Source of the DNA: Berberis thunbergii
Lineage: Eukaryota > Streptophyta > Magnoliopsida > Ranunculales > Berberidaceae
Reading direction: 5' to 3'
Assembly (NCBI GenBank): GCA_003290165.1
Contig: QNQO01009177.1
Location: forward strand, 310,001 to 374,000
Length of the DNA stretch: 64,000 bases
The translations under genes and the position numbers were made by a program. Shown in pieces: positions 45,490-55,563 of the stretch. How positions within the stretch are numbered: the stretch's first letter is position 1; every line of letters begins with the position of its first letter. Below the pieces are notes generated by a model. It saw nothing but the letters and a program-made list of their open reading frames with translations, had not been told where the DNA came from and searched no databases.

Positions 45490-46430
45490 CATTGAAGTTA
45501 AGGCATTGAGGCTGAGGTGAGGCGGACAGGCCTGAAAATGCCTTAGGTGTGAGGCGAGGTGAACGCCTCACTTCACTGAGGCGGTCTTAACTTTTTTAAA
45601 GATTTTTTTTATAACAAATTGAAACATATTAGCATATAGTATTATACATGATCATTTTGATAAGTATCATAAACAAATGTACAAAAAGTGACACACCTAC
45701 CTATAATCAAAATATTTTTTAAAATTGTTTTATAATAAATTGAAATGTTTCAGCATAGTAGTATACATCATCATTTTGATAAGTATCATAAGCAAATATG
45801 TACAAAAAATGACACAACTACCTAGAATCGAAATGAAAATATAATAAAGTTGCATAGCATAGCGAGAAGATGCACTACAAGTGTCAAGTAACTTGCAAAC
45901 ATTCACTAAATCGTTAAAAATCAACAGTCTTGAAAGAATAGAAACGTGAGAATATTGAACATTTGTTAGAAGAAATTGTTGGTAAAAATCCACAAATATA
46001 ATCACTATTAGTATTACAAAAGCATAAAAATCATTGAACTAAGCTATGAAAAATCAAAATTGATGTTGATCACATATTGATCAAAACATGGTATGTTTTT
46101 TCCAAAAAATAATATAAAAAGTGTGACAAATTTATCAAAACTTAAAAACATTTTATCTTATTTTTATCAAATTGATCAACTATTACACCAAGAAACATAA
46201 AACTTTATTATAGAGTGAGTTGTAACCTCTTTTTGCAGCAATTAAACTGCAAATGGGTTGCAATTGGGCTGGCTACAATTAGTTTTTGGGCTGAGGCGGT
46301 TGAGGTAGTGAGGTAGTTGAGGCAGTCTGAGGTGGACGCCAAATTTCACTACATCGCATTGCCTCACTTTGAGGCGGAATTTTGTAAAAACGCCTTGAGG
46401 TGCGCCTAGGCGGTTGCCTTGACTACACTG
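45490..46430. mobile_element. hAT MITE with perfect 8-bp target duplication and internal duplication
   Basis: The ends CATTGAAGTTAAGGC and, reversed, CAGTGTAGTCAAGGC are flanked by ATCATAAA on both sides (45482-45489, 46431-46438). GC-rich subterminal motifs include TGAGGCGGA and GCGCCTAGGCGG. A 119-bp core segment is tandemly duplicated (about 45606-45715 and 45725-45835). No transposase; 941 bp. Confidence 0.9.
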
Positions 46431-46969
46431 ATCATAAAAAGTTTCGTTGTTGCCGACCTTGATTCACCGTAATTGATTTTTGAAACTTTTGGTTGTCATG
46501 GTTTGAGTGGGGTTAACATTTTTCTTCTGCATGTCTATGAAGTTTTGAAAAATCCAAATATCCCTGAGATAGATATAGAGGTAGGAGTTTCTTGAGCGAA
46601 CCACACTCTTTCGTATACAAGTGTCTATTGGATTCTTTAGGGAGAAGAAGGAATGTGATTCCCATATGAATGAGATTAGAATGTCATCTACACCCACGCT
46701 TACTCCTCCATGAAGTGGTGTTCCATGCAACAGAACATACCCTGAGTTTTGCTTGTGCATAAATTAATGGTTTTCATGCAATATTAATATGTCCATTGTG
46801 TTTAGTTAGTGTATTTATCTTCATATTTCTTAGTTTTTCATAATTTTTCTTATTTTTACACATTTTAATATTTTTTCGACACTATTGTTTCTTCTTTTTT
46901 CACATTGTACCAAAATTTCCCCCAAAAAGTAGGCATTTCTCAAGAGACGAAAACAAAAAGATGAACCTT

Positions 46970-47440
46970 GGATGGGTCCATGTTGCTAATGAGGTTATCA
47001 ACATGAGATTTAGAGGTGGTGAATAAACTTTTATATGTAAATCTGACTTTGAAAAAGCTTATAATCATGTGGATATGGATTTCATCCTTACAGTTTTCAG
47101 TCTTGGTGAATGTGGTTGTCGTGGTTTCTTCAAGAATCGGAAGGGGGATAAGGCTAAGAATCCCCTATCTGCTTTCCTTTTTATTGTTGTTTGGGACCTT
47201 TTTCCTTTTATGAATAAAACACTTCCATTAAGAAGAACTAACGAGATTGCAACTGAGCAAGAAACTCAACCGAAAAAGCAAGCAAGAAAGAAAGAAAGCA
47301 AAGAAAAGAAACAAAATCCAAAATATTAAATGCCCTGAAGGTGATTGTCTTAGCTGTTTCCATGTCGGTGAGGATGCTCCTCTTTTTCTAACACCACACA
47401 TCCTTTTGAGAATAGCTTTTATCACATTGCCAACCTTAAA
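46970..47440 (+). pseudogene. L1-type reverse transcriptase fragment
   Basis: Plus-strand pieces read CKSDFEKAYNHVDMDF (about 47038-47085) and, in another frame, GFFKNRKGDKAKNPLSAFLF (about 47130-47190), matching the L1 RT A-B region (xDFEKAYDxVxWDF ... GxRQGDPLSPFLF). GDCLSCFHVGEDAPLFL (about 47340-47390) may be a decayed catalytic LxFADDTLLF region. Short and broken; no ends found. Confidence 0.6.
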
Positions 47441-47669
47441 ATATTAGAATATTTTGTATAGGGAGGCCTGGAGATTCAAAATAAAATTTTTCAAAAAAGT
47501 GGGGTGATAGGTTCAGGGAGGGGGCTTAGGTTAATCACACCGCCTCTGTAATTGAGCGTAAGGGGAAATCTGTCATGTCGGTATCTTGTGCTCCCTTTGT
47601 GGATAATGCAACTCGATATAGTTATGGGATTGGAAGTCGAAAGATGTAGCCAATGGTGGGACTACACCA

Positions 47670-50600
47670 GGGATAATCATTCACAGAGTCGAAGCTTCCA
47701 AACCTAAGGCCTATGGTGGGCCAAGGAGTGCAAGGGAGATCGACAACTTCTTGTGGAACATGGAGCGCTACTTTGATGCGGTTGGCATAGTAGATGAAGC
47801 ATCAAAGGTACGTAGTGTCTCCCTATATTTAAACGATGTCGCTACAGTTTGGTGGCACAGAAGGTTCAATGATGTCAAGAAAGGATTATGCACCATCGAC
47901 ACTTGGGAAGAATTCACGAAGGAACTCAAGAGACAATTCTACCCGGAGGATGCCGAAAACGAAGATAGGGCCAAGCTTCGTCGCCTTCAACATAAGGAAG
48001 GCCACATAAGGGAGTATGTGAAGGAGTTCTCAGAGTTGCTCTTGGAGATTCCTGACATGGGAGAAAATGATGCTTTGTTTAGCTTCCTTGATGGCCTAAC
48101 GAGTTGGGCCAAGTTGGAATTGAAGAGGCGAGGTGTGCAAGACCTTGCAACGGCTATGGCTGCGGTCGAATCCTTGATTGAGTTCAAGAGAAAGGACTCA
48201 TCCAAGGGGCAAGGGAAAAACCGAGTAATGATGGCAAAGGTGGGGGAGACAAAGAGAAGTCCTCCAAGGAACACAAGTACTCCAAAGATAAGGGGAAAGA
48301 GAAAAGAGATGGATCACCCAAGAAGATATCTTGCTTCTTATGTAGTGGACCCCATTGGACATTTGAGTGTCCCAACCGGGGGAAGCTTGCCGCGTTTGTC
48401 ATGGAGGAAGAAGCAAAGGAGGATCGCTTCAATAAATCTCCTAAGTGCCATTCAAGCTAAGGTCGAAGAACAACCACGTGGAAGGATGTACGTGGAGACC
48501 GAGATTGGGGACAAGACTTTGAAAGCCATGGTGGATACCGGAGCCAACACAGTCTACATGGCCAAAGACCTTACTGAAGAAATTAGCCTACCATGGTGAA
48601 GGCTTTTCTGGTACCATATGTCAACACTATGTGCATCATGGAGAAGGGACAACCTTGTGTTGTGCCCGTAGTACGGGAGATAAGTAAGGAGAGAATAGTG
48701 TCCGCTCTCCAACTTTCTAAAGGAGTAAAGAGGAATGAGCCTATTTACTTGGCTACCCTCAAGGAAGACAAAGGTCCCATGGATGGAGAGGTGAATGTAC
48801 CTATGGCCGTCCAAGATGTTCTCAAGGAGTACAAGGATGTTATGCCTGCCGAGTTGCCTAAGAAACTTCCACCAAGGAGAGAAGTGGATCATGCTATTGA
48901 GTTGAAAGTTGGAGCAAAGCCACCCGCATTTGCTCCTTATCGTATGGCACCTCCTGAGCTCGAAGAGTTAAAAATACAATTGAAGGTTTTACTAGATGCT
49001 GGTTATATCCGACCCTCTAAAGCTCCATATGGTGCGCCGGTCTTATTTCAAAAGAAACATGATGGATCCCTACGGCTTTGTATCGATTATCGGGCACTCA
49101 ACAAGGTCACTATCAAGAACAAGTATCCGATTCCACTCATTGCGGATCTCTTTGATCAACTTGGTGATGCAAGGTACTTTACCAAGCTTGACTTGCGCTC
49201 GGGATACTATCAAGTTTGCATAGCCGAAGGAGATGAACCAAAGCCGGCATGTGTTACAAGGTACGGATCTTACGAGTTCTTAGTCATGTCATTTGGGTTA
49301 ACTAATGCGCCGACCACATTTTGCACTCTAATGAATAAGGTACTAGCCCCTTACCTTGATCGGTTCGTAGTTGTGTACCTTGATGACATTGTGATCTATA
49401 GTAAGACATTGGAGGAACATGTGGATCATTTGAGGCAAATGTTCCAAACCTTGAAGGAGAACGAGCTCTATGTCAAAAAGAAAAAATGCTCATTTGCCCA
49501 AGAGGAGGTGACATTCTTAGGTCATATCATTGGCAAAGACAAGCTTCGTATGGACAAGTCCAAGGTACAAGCTATCCAAGATTGGGAACCACTGTCCAAA
49601 GTCACCGAGTTAAGATCTTTCCTTGGCTTGGTTAACTATTATAGAAGGTTCATCAAAGGCTACTTTTTCGTAGCCGCTCCATTGACGGACTTGCTCAAGA
49701 AGGGACGAAGTTGGGATTGGAGTTCAAAATGCCAACAAGCTTTCGAAGGATTGAAGAAGGCAATTGTGGAAGAACCGGTGTTGGCATTTCCCAACCATTC
49801 AGTGTCTTTTGAGGTACACACGGATGCATCCGACTTTGCTATTGGTGGGGTATTGATGCAAGAAGGGCATCCTATTGCCTTTGAAAGTTGGAAGCTCAAT
49901 GATACTGAGAGGCGGTACACAGTACAAGAGAAGGAAATGATTGTGGTTGTGCATTGCCTACGAACATGGCGACATTACTTGCTTGGGAGCAAATTTGTGG
50001 TCAAGACCGACAATGTTACCACTAGCTACTTTCAGACACAAAAGAAGCTCACACCAAAACAAGCTAGGTGGCAAGATTTCTTGGCAGAGTTCGATTACAC
50101 TTTGGAGTACAAGCCTGACAAAGCTAATCTTGTTGCGGATGCTTTGAGTAGAAAATGAGAACTTGCTGACATAAGTCAACATCAAAGCAACTTGAAGGGA
50201 CACATAAAGGAAAGATTGACACATGATTCTATGGCTCAAACCATCATAGCTCTTGTCAAAGATGGGAAGACAAGACGGTTTTGTGTGGAGAACTACTTGA
50301 TATACTCTAAGGGAAGGCGAATTTATGTTCCACCTCATGACAACCTAAGGAAGAAAGTCTTGAAAGAATGCCATGATAGCAAGTGGGCAGGACATTCAGG
50401 TATACATCGGACTCTTTCTCTTGTGGAAGATTTCTATTATTGGCCACATATGAGGGATGATATCGAAGCATATGTGAAGACTTGTCTTGTATGCCAATAA
50501 GACAAAGTAGAGCAACAATCACCTGCTGGCTTACTTGAACCCATCCCCATCCCCGAAAGACCTTGGGAGAGTGTTTCCTTAGATTTCATTGTTGGGTTGC

Positions 50601-51654
50601 TCGCATCGGAGGGTTACAATTGGATACTTGTGGTATTGGACAAATTTTTGAAATATGCCACCTTCATTCCCACACCCAAGGAGTGCACAGCCGAGCAAAC
50701 CGCACATTTATTTCTCAAACATGTGGTGAAGTATTGGGGTGTGCCCAAATCTATCATCAATGATCGAGATACTTGGTTCATGGGGAAATTTTGAACTGAG
50801 TTGTTCAAGTTATTGGGTACCGACCTTAATTTCTCTACTAGCTTTCATCCTCAAACGGATGGTCAAATGGAAAGGATGAATGCCTTGTTGGAGTTATATC
50901 TTAGGCACTATGTGAGTGCCAACCAGCGAGATTGGGCTAAGTTGCTAGATGTTGCCCAATTCTCTTTCAACTTGCAGAAGAGTGAAGCGAGGGGTCGTAG
51001 CCCATTTGAGATTGTCATGGGACAACAACCTATGACCCCGAGTTCTATTGCCACTGGTTACACTGGAGTGAGTCCATCACCCTATAAGTTTGCCAAAGGA
51101 TGGAATGATCAAGCTGATGAGGCTAGAGCTTACCTGGAAAAGACCTCCAAGAGGATGAAGAAGTGGGCCGACAAGAAGAGACGGCCTCGAGAGTTCCAGG
51201 TTGGAGACCTTGTGCTTGTCAAGATGCATGCTCATGCCAGACTTTCTGGACTACATCGTGGCCTTATCAGGAGATATGAGGGTCCTTTCCCCATAGTCAA
51301 GAAAGTGGGAAAGCAAGCCTACAAGGTTGAGTTGCTGCCGAGGATCAAGTTTCATCCAGTCTTCCATGTGAGCCTACTGAAATCGTATAATGAAGATCGG
51401 GATGATCCAACAGAGGAGTTTCACAAAGAGCACCAATAGGCATGAGGATCCAACATGACAATAAACCAGAGATTATCTTGTCAGATCGTGTGGTGCGTCA
51501 TTCCAACCAACCTCCCACACATGAGCTATTCGTCAAGTGGAAAGGATTGCTAGAAAGTGAAGCTAGCTGGGAGCCAATCCAACATTTGTGGCAATTCAAG
51601 GAACAAGTCAAAGCGTACGAGGATTTGAAGGCAACGAGGACGTCGCCCGATTAG
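47670..51654 (+). pseudogene. Chromovirus gag-pol polyprotein, multiply disrupted
   Basis: Gag core ARSAREIDNFLWNMERYFDA, ATVWWHRRF and LKRQFYPEDAE; zinc knuckle CFLCSGPHWTFEC near 48331 lies in a shifted frame. Protease MVDTGANTVYMA (about 48529). RT with [22 protein letters not shown] and catalytic [10 protein letters not shown] (about 49372-49402). RNase [19 protein letters not shown] (to 50155). Integrase zinc region AGHSGIHRTL..CLVC (about 50388-50495), DDE parts, and chromodomain ELFVKWKGL..EASWE (about 51520-51570). Stops at 50156 (TGA), 50498 (TAA at an expected Gln) and 50792 (TGA at an expected Trp), plus frameshifts near 48310-48470, 48590 and 51440. Confidence 0.88.
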
Positions 51655-51666
51655 GTGGGGGGAGAA

Positions 51667-52096
51667 TGTCACAACTATCTTTTTGCCTAACCAAGTGAGG
51701 TTGGCAAGTGTACATAATGTAGAGTATTCCACATTGTTCTAGAGATGGTTATCTAGAACTTCCCATAAAGTTTCATAGGATTCTAGTCCTTAGATATTTC
51801 TAAGGAAGTGTGTAGAAGTTTATTATAGACCGTTAGATCAAATTGATCACCACCGTCCATTGAGGAGGTGGAGTTGTATGAATAGGCTAAGGCCTAATTT
51901 GTTGTAATCACCTCAGAGAATTCAAGCAATACAAGTTCTAGTTCTCTTTAGCTCTCTTGTGTGTTATTAGCTTGCTTAGTTTTTCAAAGTCTAAGTAAGT
52001 CTTTTGTGGGAAAGGCTGACTAGCTTTCTTTGATAATTTGGAGTAAAGTTTGCTAGTGCCGCACGAAAAGTACTTGTGAAAAGAAAGTCCGTGTCA
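51667..52096 (+). repeat. 3' LTR of the chromovirus (putative)
   Basis: Starts TGTCACAAC just after the purine tract. The right end GTGTCA at 52096 is inferred because no partner LTR is available for comparison. Confidence 0.6.
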
Positions 52097-52614
52097 TTTA
52101 GCAAAGGTACCGAGAGGTGGGTCTAGATTTAGAACTTTTAAAAAGGTGCATATCAAATTGATCAGTAAATGGTTCAAAAATACTTGGAAATCGGGTTTTT
52201 GGCAATCAAAGTGATGTGGCATGATATGAGAATGATGATGGAATTTTATAAGAAATCCAACAGGTTGTGGTGGATAACCATCAATGTTAATTTTGTGTCG
52301 TGAGTAGTGTATGTGAGAGTAGTGTATGTGAGAAGATGAATAAAAAAGAAAAAAGAAAAAAGAAAAAGAAAAAAGGTCGTTGAGTAAGAAAAGGAAACAA
52401 TCAAACCATTAATTATATTCTAGATGTTATCTTATCTCATAACCTCTGGATTCGAAAGACATCAAGGGTTTATAACTACTGGTGTGATTAAAGGCAAAAG
52501 AAAACGGCTTTCAACCAGACCCTTCATATTTTATGATTATCTAGCGACTTAATTTTTTAAATTTCAAAACATTTTTTGGAGCTCACTTTTACTACGTTTG
52601 TCATCTTTTTGCAG
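52097..52614. other. 3' end of the giant intron
   Basis: Non-coding; contains an (AAAAAG)n purine run near 52340-52375 and the acceptor site at 52614. Confidence 0.55.
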
Positions 52615-53256
52615 AAATACTGGCATCTTTTTTATCTGAAGCGATCTTTTACTTTGGTATAGCCACATTCTTGCTTGTAACTGATTCTGTGCAGCGGCCA
52701 TATTTACACTTCAGTACAAAACGATGGGGTCTTATTACAGGCCTAAAAGGATACCTAATGTCAAGTTTACCACGGGCATCAAAGTACTTTTACCTTTGTT
52801 GGTCATTTATGTAACATGGCCACCGCTTGGCTTGGCAGCTCCGGTTGCAGTGGCTCCATTTCTACTTAGCTTTGTTGTTCAATATGCATTTGAGATGACT
52901 CTGGACAGGCGTGGGTCTTCATGTTGGCCTCTTGTGCCTATTATTTTTGAGGTATGTGAATGCTGCCCTTGCAAGAAATATTGTTTCTTCTGTAAATGAA
53001 ACTAGAAGTTCTAAATGATTCTTTGTAATCGAATTCACAGGCTTATAGATTTTATCAGTTGAGTAAAGCAGTCAGTTTCATTCAGAGGTGGATGTTATCT
53101 ATGAGAGGGGGCATGGCCACTGTTTCTCCCGAACTGAGCGGGGCCTTGTTTTCTATGGTGATGTCTTTCCGAATCCTTGGGTTAGTTTGCTTATGGTCTC
53201 TGGTGACATTTCTTCTTAGGCTTTTCCCATCTAGACCGGTTGCTGAGAAGTATTGA
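52615..53256 (+). CDS. Host gene exons 3-4: putative plastid membrane protein, C-terminal half (exon 3 frameshifted)
   Basis: Exon 3 is 52615-52951, exon 4 is 53041-53256 (intron 52952-53040, GTATGT...CACAG; stop TGA 53254-53256). Exon 3 first reads ILASFLSEAIFYFGIATFLL, TDSVQRPYLHFSTKRWGLIT and GLKGYLMSS. From about 52768 the coding continues in another frame: TTGIKVLLPLLVIYVTWPPL, GLAAPVAVAPFLLSFVV, RRGSSCWPLVPIIFE. Exon 4 reads AYRFYQLSKAVSFIQRWMLS...LRLFPSRPVAEKY. Several membrane-spanning stretches are evident. The start phase fits exon 2 and the end phase fits exon 4 only if exon 3 once had one more base modulo three, so a net -1 (for example 4-bp) change near 52763-52770 is implied. 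This could be a real null allele, a sequencing error, or an unrecognised splice variant. Confidence 0.75.
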
Positions 53257-53760
53257 TCTTTGTAACTTGTAATGTACGTATTCTTTATGTAGTTCATGGT
53301 TGACCATTGCTCTCAGAATTCCCAGCATTTCCTGAAACCCACTTGCATCATTGTCCTAGGTTATCCTAGGTATGTCATTGATTGCTTTAGTGCCACTAGC
53401 AAGTTTGTGAAAAATTGTGGAGGCCTATGACATTCAAGAACTGAGGTCTAGCCTTTCTAAAAGAAAACTTATTAAGTGTTTTTTAAAGAATTTAATAAAT
53501 CCTCAAGTGCAAATTGAAATGCTTGGAATATTTTTTTTAAAGAATTTAATAAATCATTAAGCGCAAATTGAAATGCTTGGAAAAAATGATTTATGAGTTT
53601 TACCAAAAAGAAAACGTTGTGAAAAGGTTGATTTTCGAAGTTCGCATCACAATAAAATCGTCTTTTTGCATTTGTCATGACCAATTTTGTTGAATTGAAA
53701 AAGTAATAAAAAAATGGTAAAGTATATATATAGTGTTATTAATTATGTTCAAGGGATTTT
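53257..53760. other. 3' UTR and downstream spacer
   Basis: Presumed 3' UTR of the host gene. A ~65-bp unit (AATTTAATAAATCCTCAAGTGC... / AATTTAATAAATCATTAAGCGC...) is tandemly duplicated at about 53475-53590. Confidence 0.5.
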
Positions 53761-54066
53761 TAGGAAAATTGAACTGAATCGAGTAATAAGAGAATTGAAT
53801 TGAAATCGAATTGTAAATTGAACTGACTGATTGAAATTGACATAAAATCGAATTGACCGACTATTTTAAGTATCTATATTATTTTTATGTAAAATATATA
53901 CTATGTATTATATATATTCGGTTGGTTCGGTTTTGTCGGTTAAAATCACAAAAAAACTGCAAATCGAACTGTCAATATTGGTTTTGAATTTCTTAAAATT
54001 GAAATTGAATCAATCATTTTGGTTTGATCGGTTTAATCAATTTAGTAGGTTTTCTGTTCAACCCTA
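53761..54066. mobile_element. Small hAT-like MITE
   Basis: Right end reversed is TAGGGTTGAACAG, left end TAGGAAAATTGAAC; flanks GGGATTTT (53753-53760) and GGAATTTT (54067-54074) form an 8-bp duplication with one mismatch. The TTCGGTTGGTTCGGTTTTGT core is shared with the unit at 12868-13197. Confidence 0.72.
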
Positions 54067-55019
54067 GGAATTTTTTTATAATTTACAAATAGCTGAGGGT
54101 CTTAAAATAATTGTTGAGGGCTTATATGTAATGAAGTATTGTTTAAGTGGACTTGGTTGTAATTGTAAATGATTTGACCTTTGGAGCACATTTTCTAATT
54201 TTAAATGTGACAAACAATTCAGTATAGAAAGCCCTCTTCAATTACAGTAGTAGTAGATGATGGGATGTTATGGTCAATATTCTAAAAATGCAATAATAAG
54301 TAAAAATTAAAATTGGGAAATTTGCATAATGTCACCTATTATAAATGGCTTATTCAAGTTTATCTCTATAATAAATTCGTATTGCATTTTTCCTTCAAGA
54401 CTAACAATCAACGTGTCTTGACTGTCAATGTACGTTCTAGTTTAAAAATGCAACATTTTACTGCCCAAAATACCCTTAATAATCTAAAGGTTGAGATTCA
54501 AAGTTGAAGTAGCTAGATGCAATTAAAATCTCATAATATGAGGGTTGAGATTTAAACTTTCCATTAGCCGTTTGGATAATTCGCTTCCTCCTCCTTCATT
54601 ACCACACTCCACTTCACCACAACTAACACTTGCCTCTGTTTCTACTACTACATCTACATGTTATTTCACTGTAGATTAAATATTTGGAGTGGAAAAACTT
54701 GTGCAAACCAAAGTTTTGAAGTTAAGCTTGAGTTGCAGGTCATCTTCATCCTTTCGCAGGTATGTTATGGGGGGCAACCTTACATTCAAATTTATTATAT
54801 GGGGTTAAGTTACTGCCAGTAATTTGTAAACCTGAAGTTTAATAACACTTAATTAATTTTCTTGCAGATCCCATGTTGTCATAACACATTTAAACAAGTG
54901 AATAAGATGTTTGAAGTATGCAAGATTTTGAAGGAGTTCATGTAAAACACAACGCACATTGTAATTGATTTTTAAGGATGTTCTTGCAACAAAGTTTGAC
55001 ATAGCACATTATAATCAAA

Positions 55020-55195
55020 TGCCTTAACATCTTTGCAAAAACCTGATATAACATAATGCAATTCAAACGACACAACATCCTTGAAAACTTGACATACACA
55101 ATGATCATTCAAATGACACAACATCCTTGCAAAACCTGACATAGCAATGCAACTTTTAAATGCCTTAAAATCCATGCATACTGACATAGCCAAGA
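55020..55195. repeat. 46-50-bp tandem repeats, left subterminal region of the MULE
   Basis: ACATC(C/T)TTG(C/A)AAAAcCTGACATA units start near 55026, 55075 and 55121, and a more diverged one near 55170; steps are about 46-49 bp. Confidence 0.75.
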
Positions 55196-55563
55196 CCAAC
55201 TTGAATTTACAAGCATTCAATACCATACCAACCTGAAATGCAATCTCCATTTAACATAACTTGTAGCCAACAAGTGTATGACATAATACGTGTATCATTA
55301 ACTGTACCATACCAATAAGTCTCACATAAGTATAACATAACATTCAATCAGAGAACACGAGAATGTCATAAACAAAGGTCATCTCTAGGGCTCCTTAGGT
55401 CTGTTACTCCAAGTGCTTTGTCCCCTTGCAAATTGAGTTTGTCCCCTTTTGCCCTTATCATTCACAGGCTAGACATTGGATTAATTGGTGGCCTAATTGT
55501 GCAAAGGGTCGAGTTGTAAACATGGTTGTCTGAATGTTGTGCATAGTTGGAGTTGTAGGCATC

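Larger units (their letters stand above)
47650..52096 (+). mobile_element. Chromodomain Ty3/Gypsy element (chromovirus), 5'-truncated
   Basis: Gag-pol (about 47670-51654) with a chromodomain is followed by a purine tract (GGTGGGGGGAGAA) and a putative 3' LTR (TGTCACAACTATC at 51667 to about 52096). No 5' LTR exists: upstream of gag is the L1 fragment. The 5' end was therefore lost by deletion or recombination before or after insertion into the intron. Confidence 0.85.
21569..52614 (+). other. 31-kb intron 2 of the host gene, filled with nested transposons
   Basis: Donor CAG|GTATTC at 21568/21569; acceptor TCATCTTTTTGCAG at 52601-52614. Exon phases on the two sides agree (phase 1) and both sides encode parts of one hydrophobic protein. 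The contents are mapped separately below. The 21.6-23.0 kb part is the least repetitive and may be original intron sequence; it includes a (CAAT)n microsatellite near 22620. Confidence 0.72.

Noticed and set aside
53475..53684. Minus-strand frame with repeated FQAFQFALNDLLNSL-like peptide
   Set aside because: Results from the ~65-bp DNA duplication downstream of the host gene, not from a repeat protein gene.
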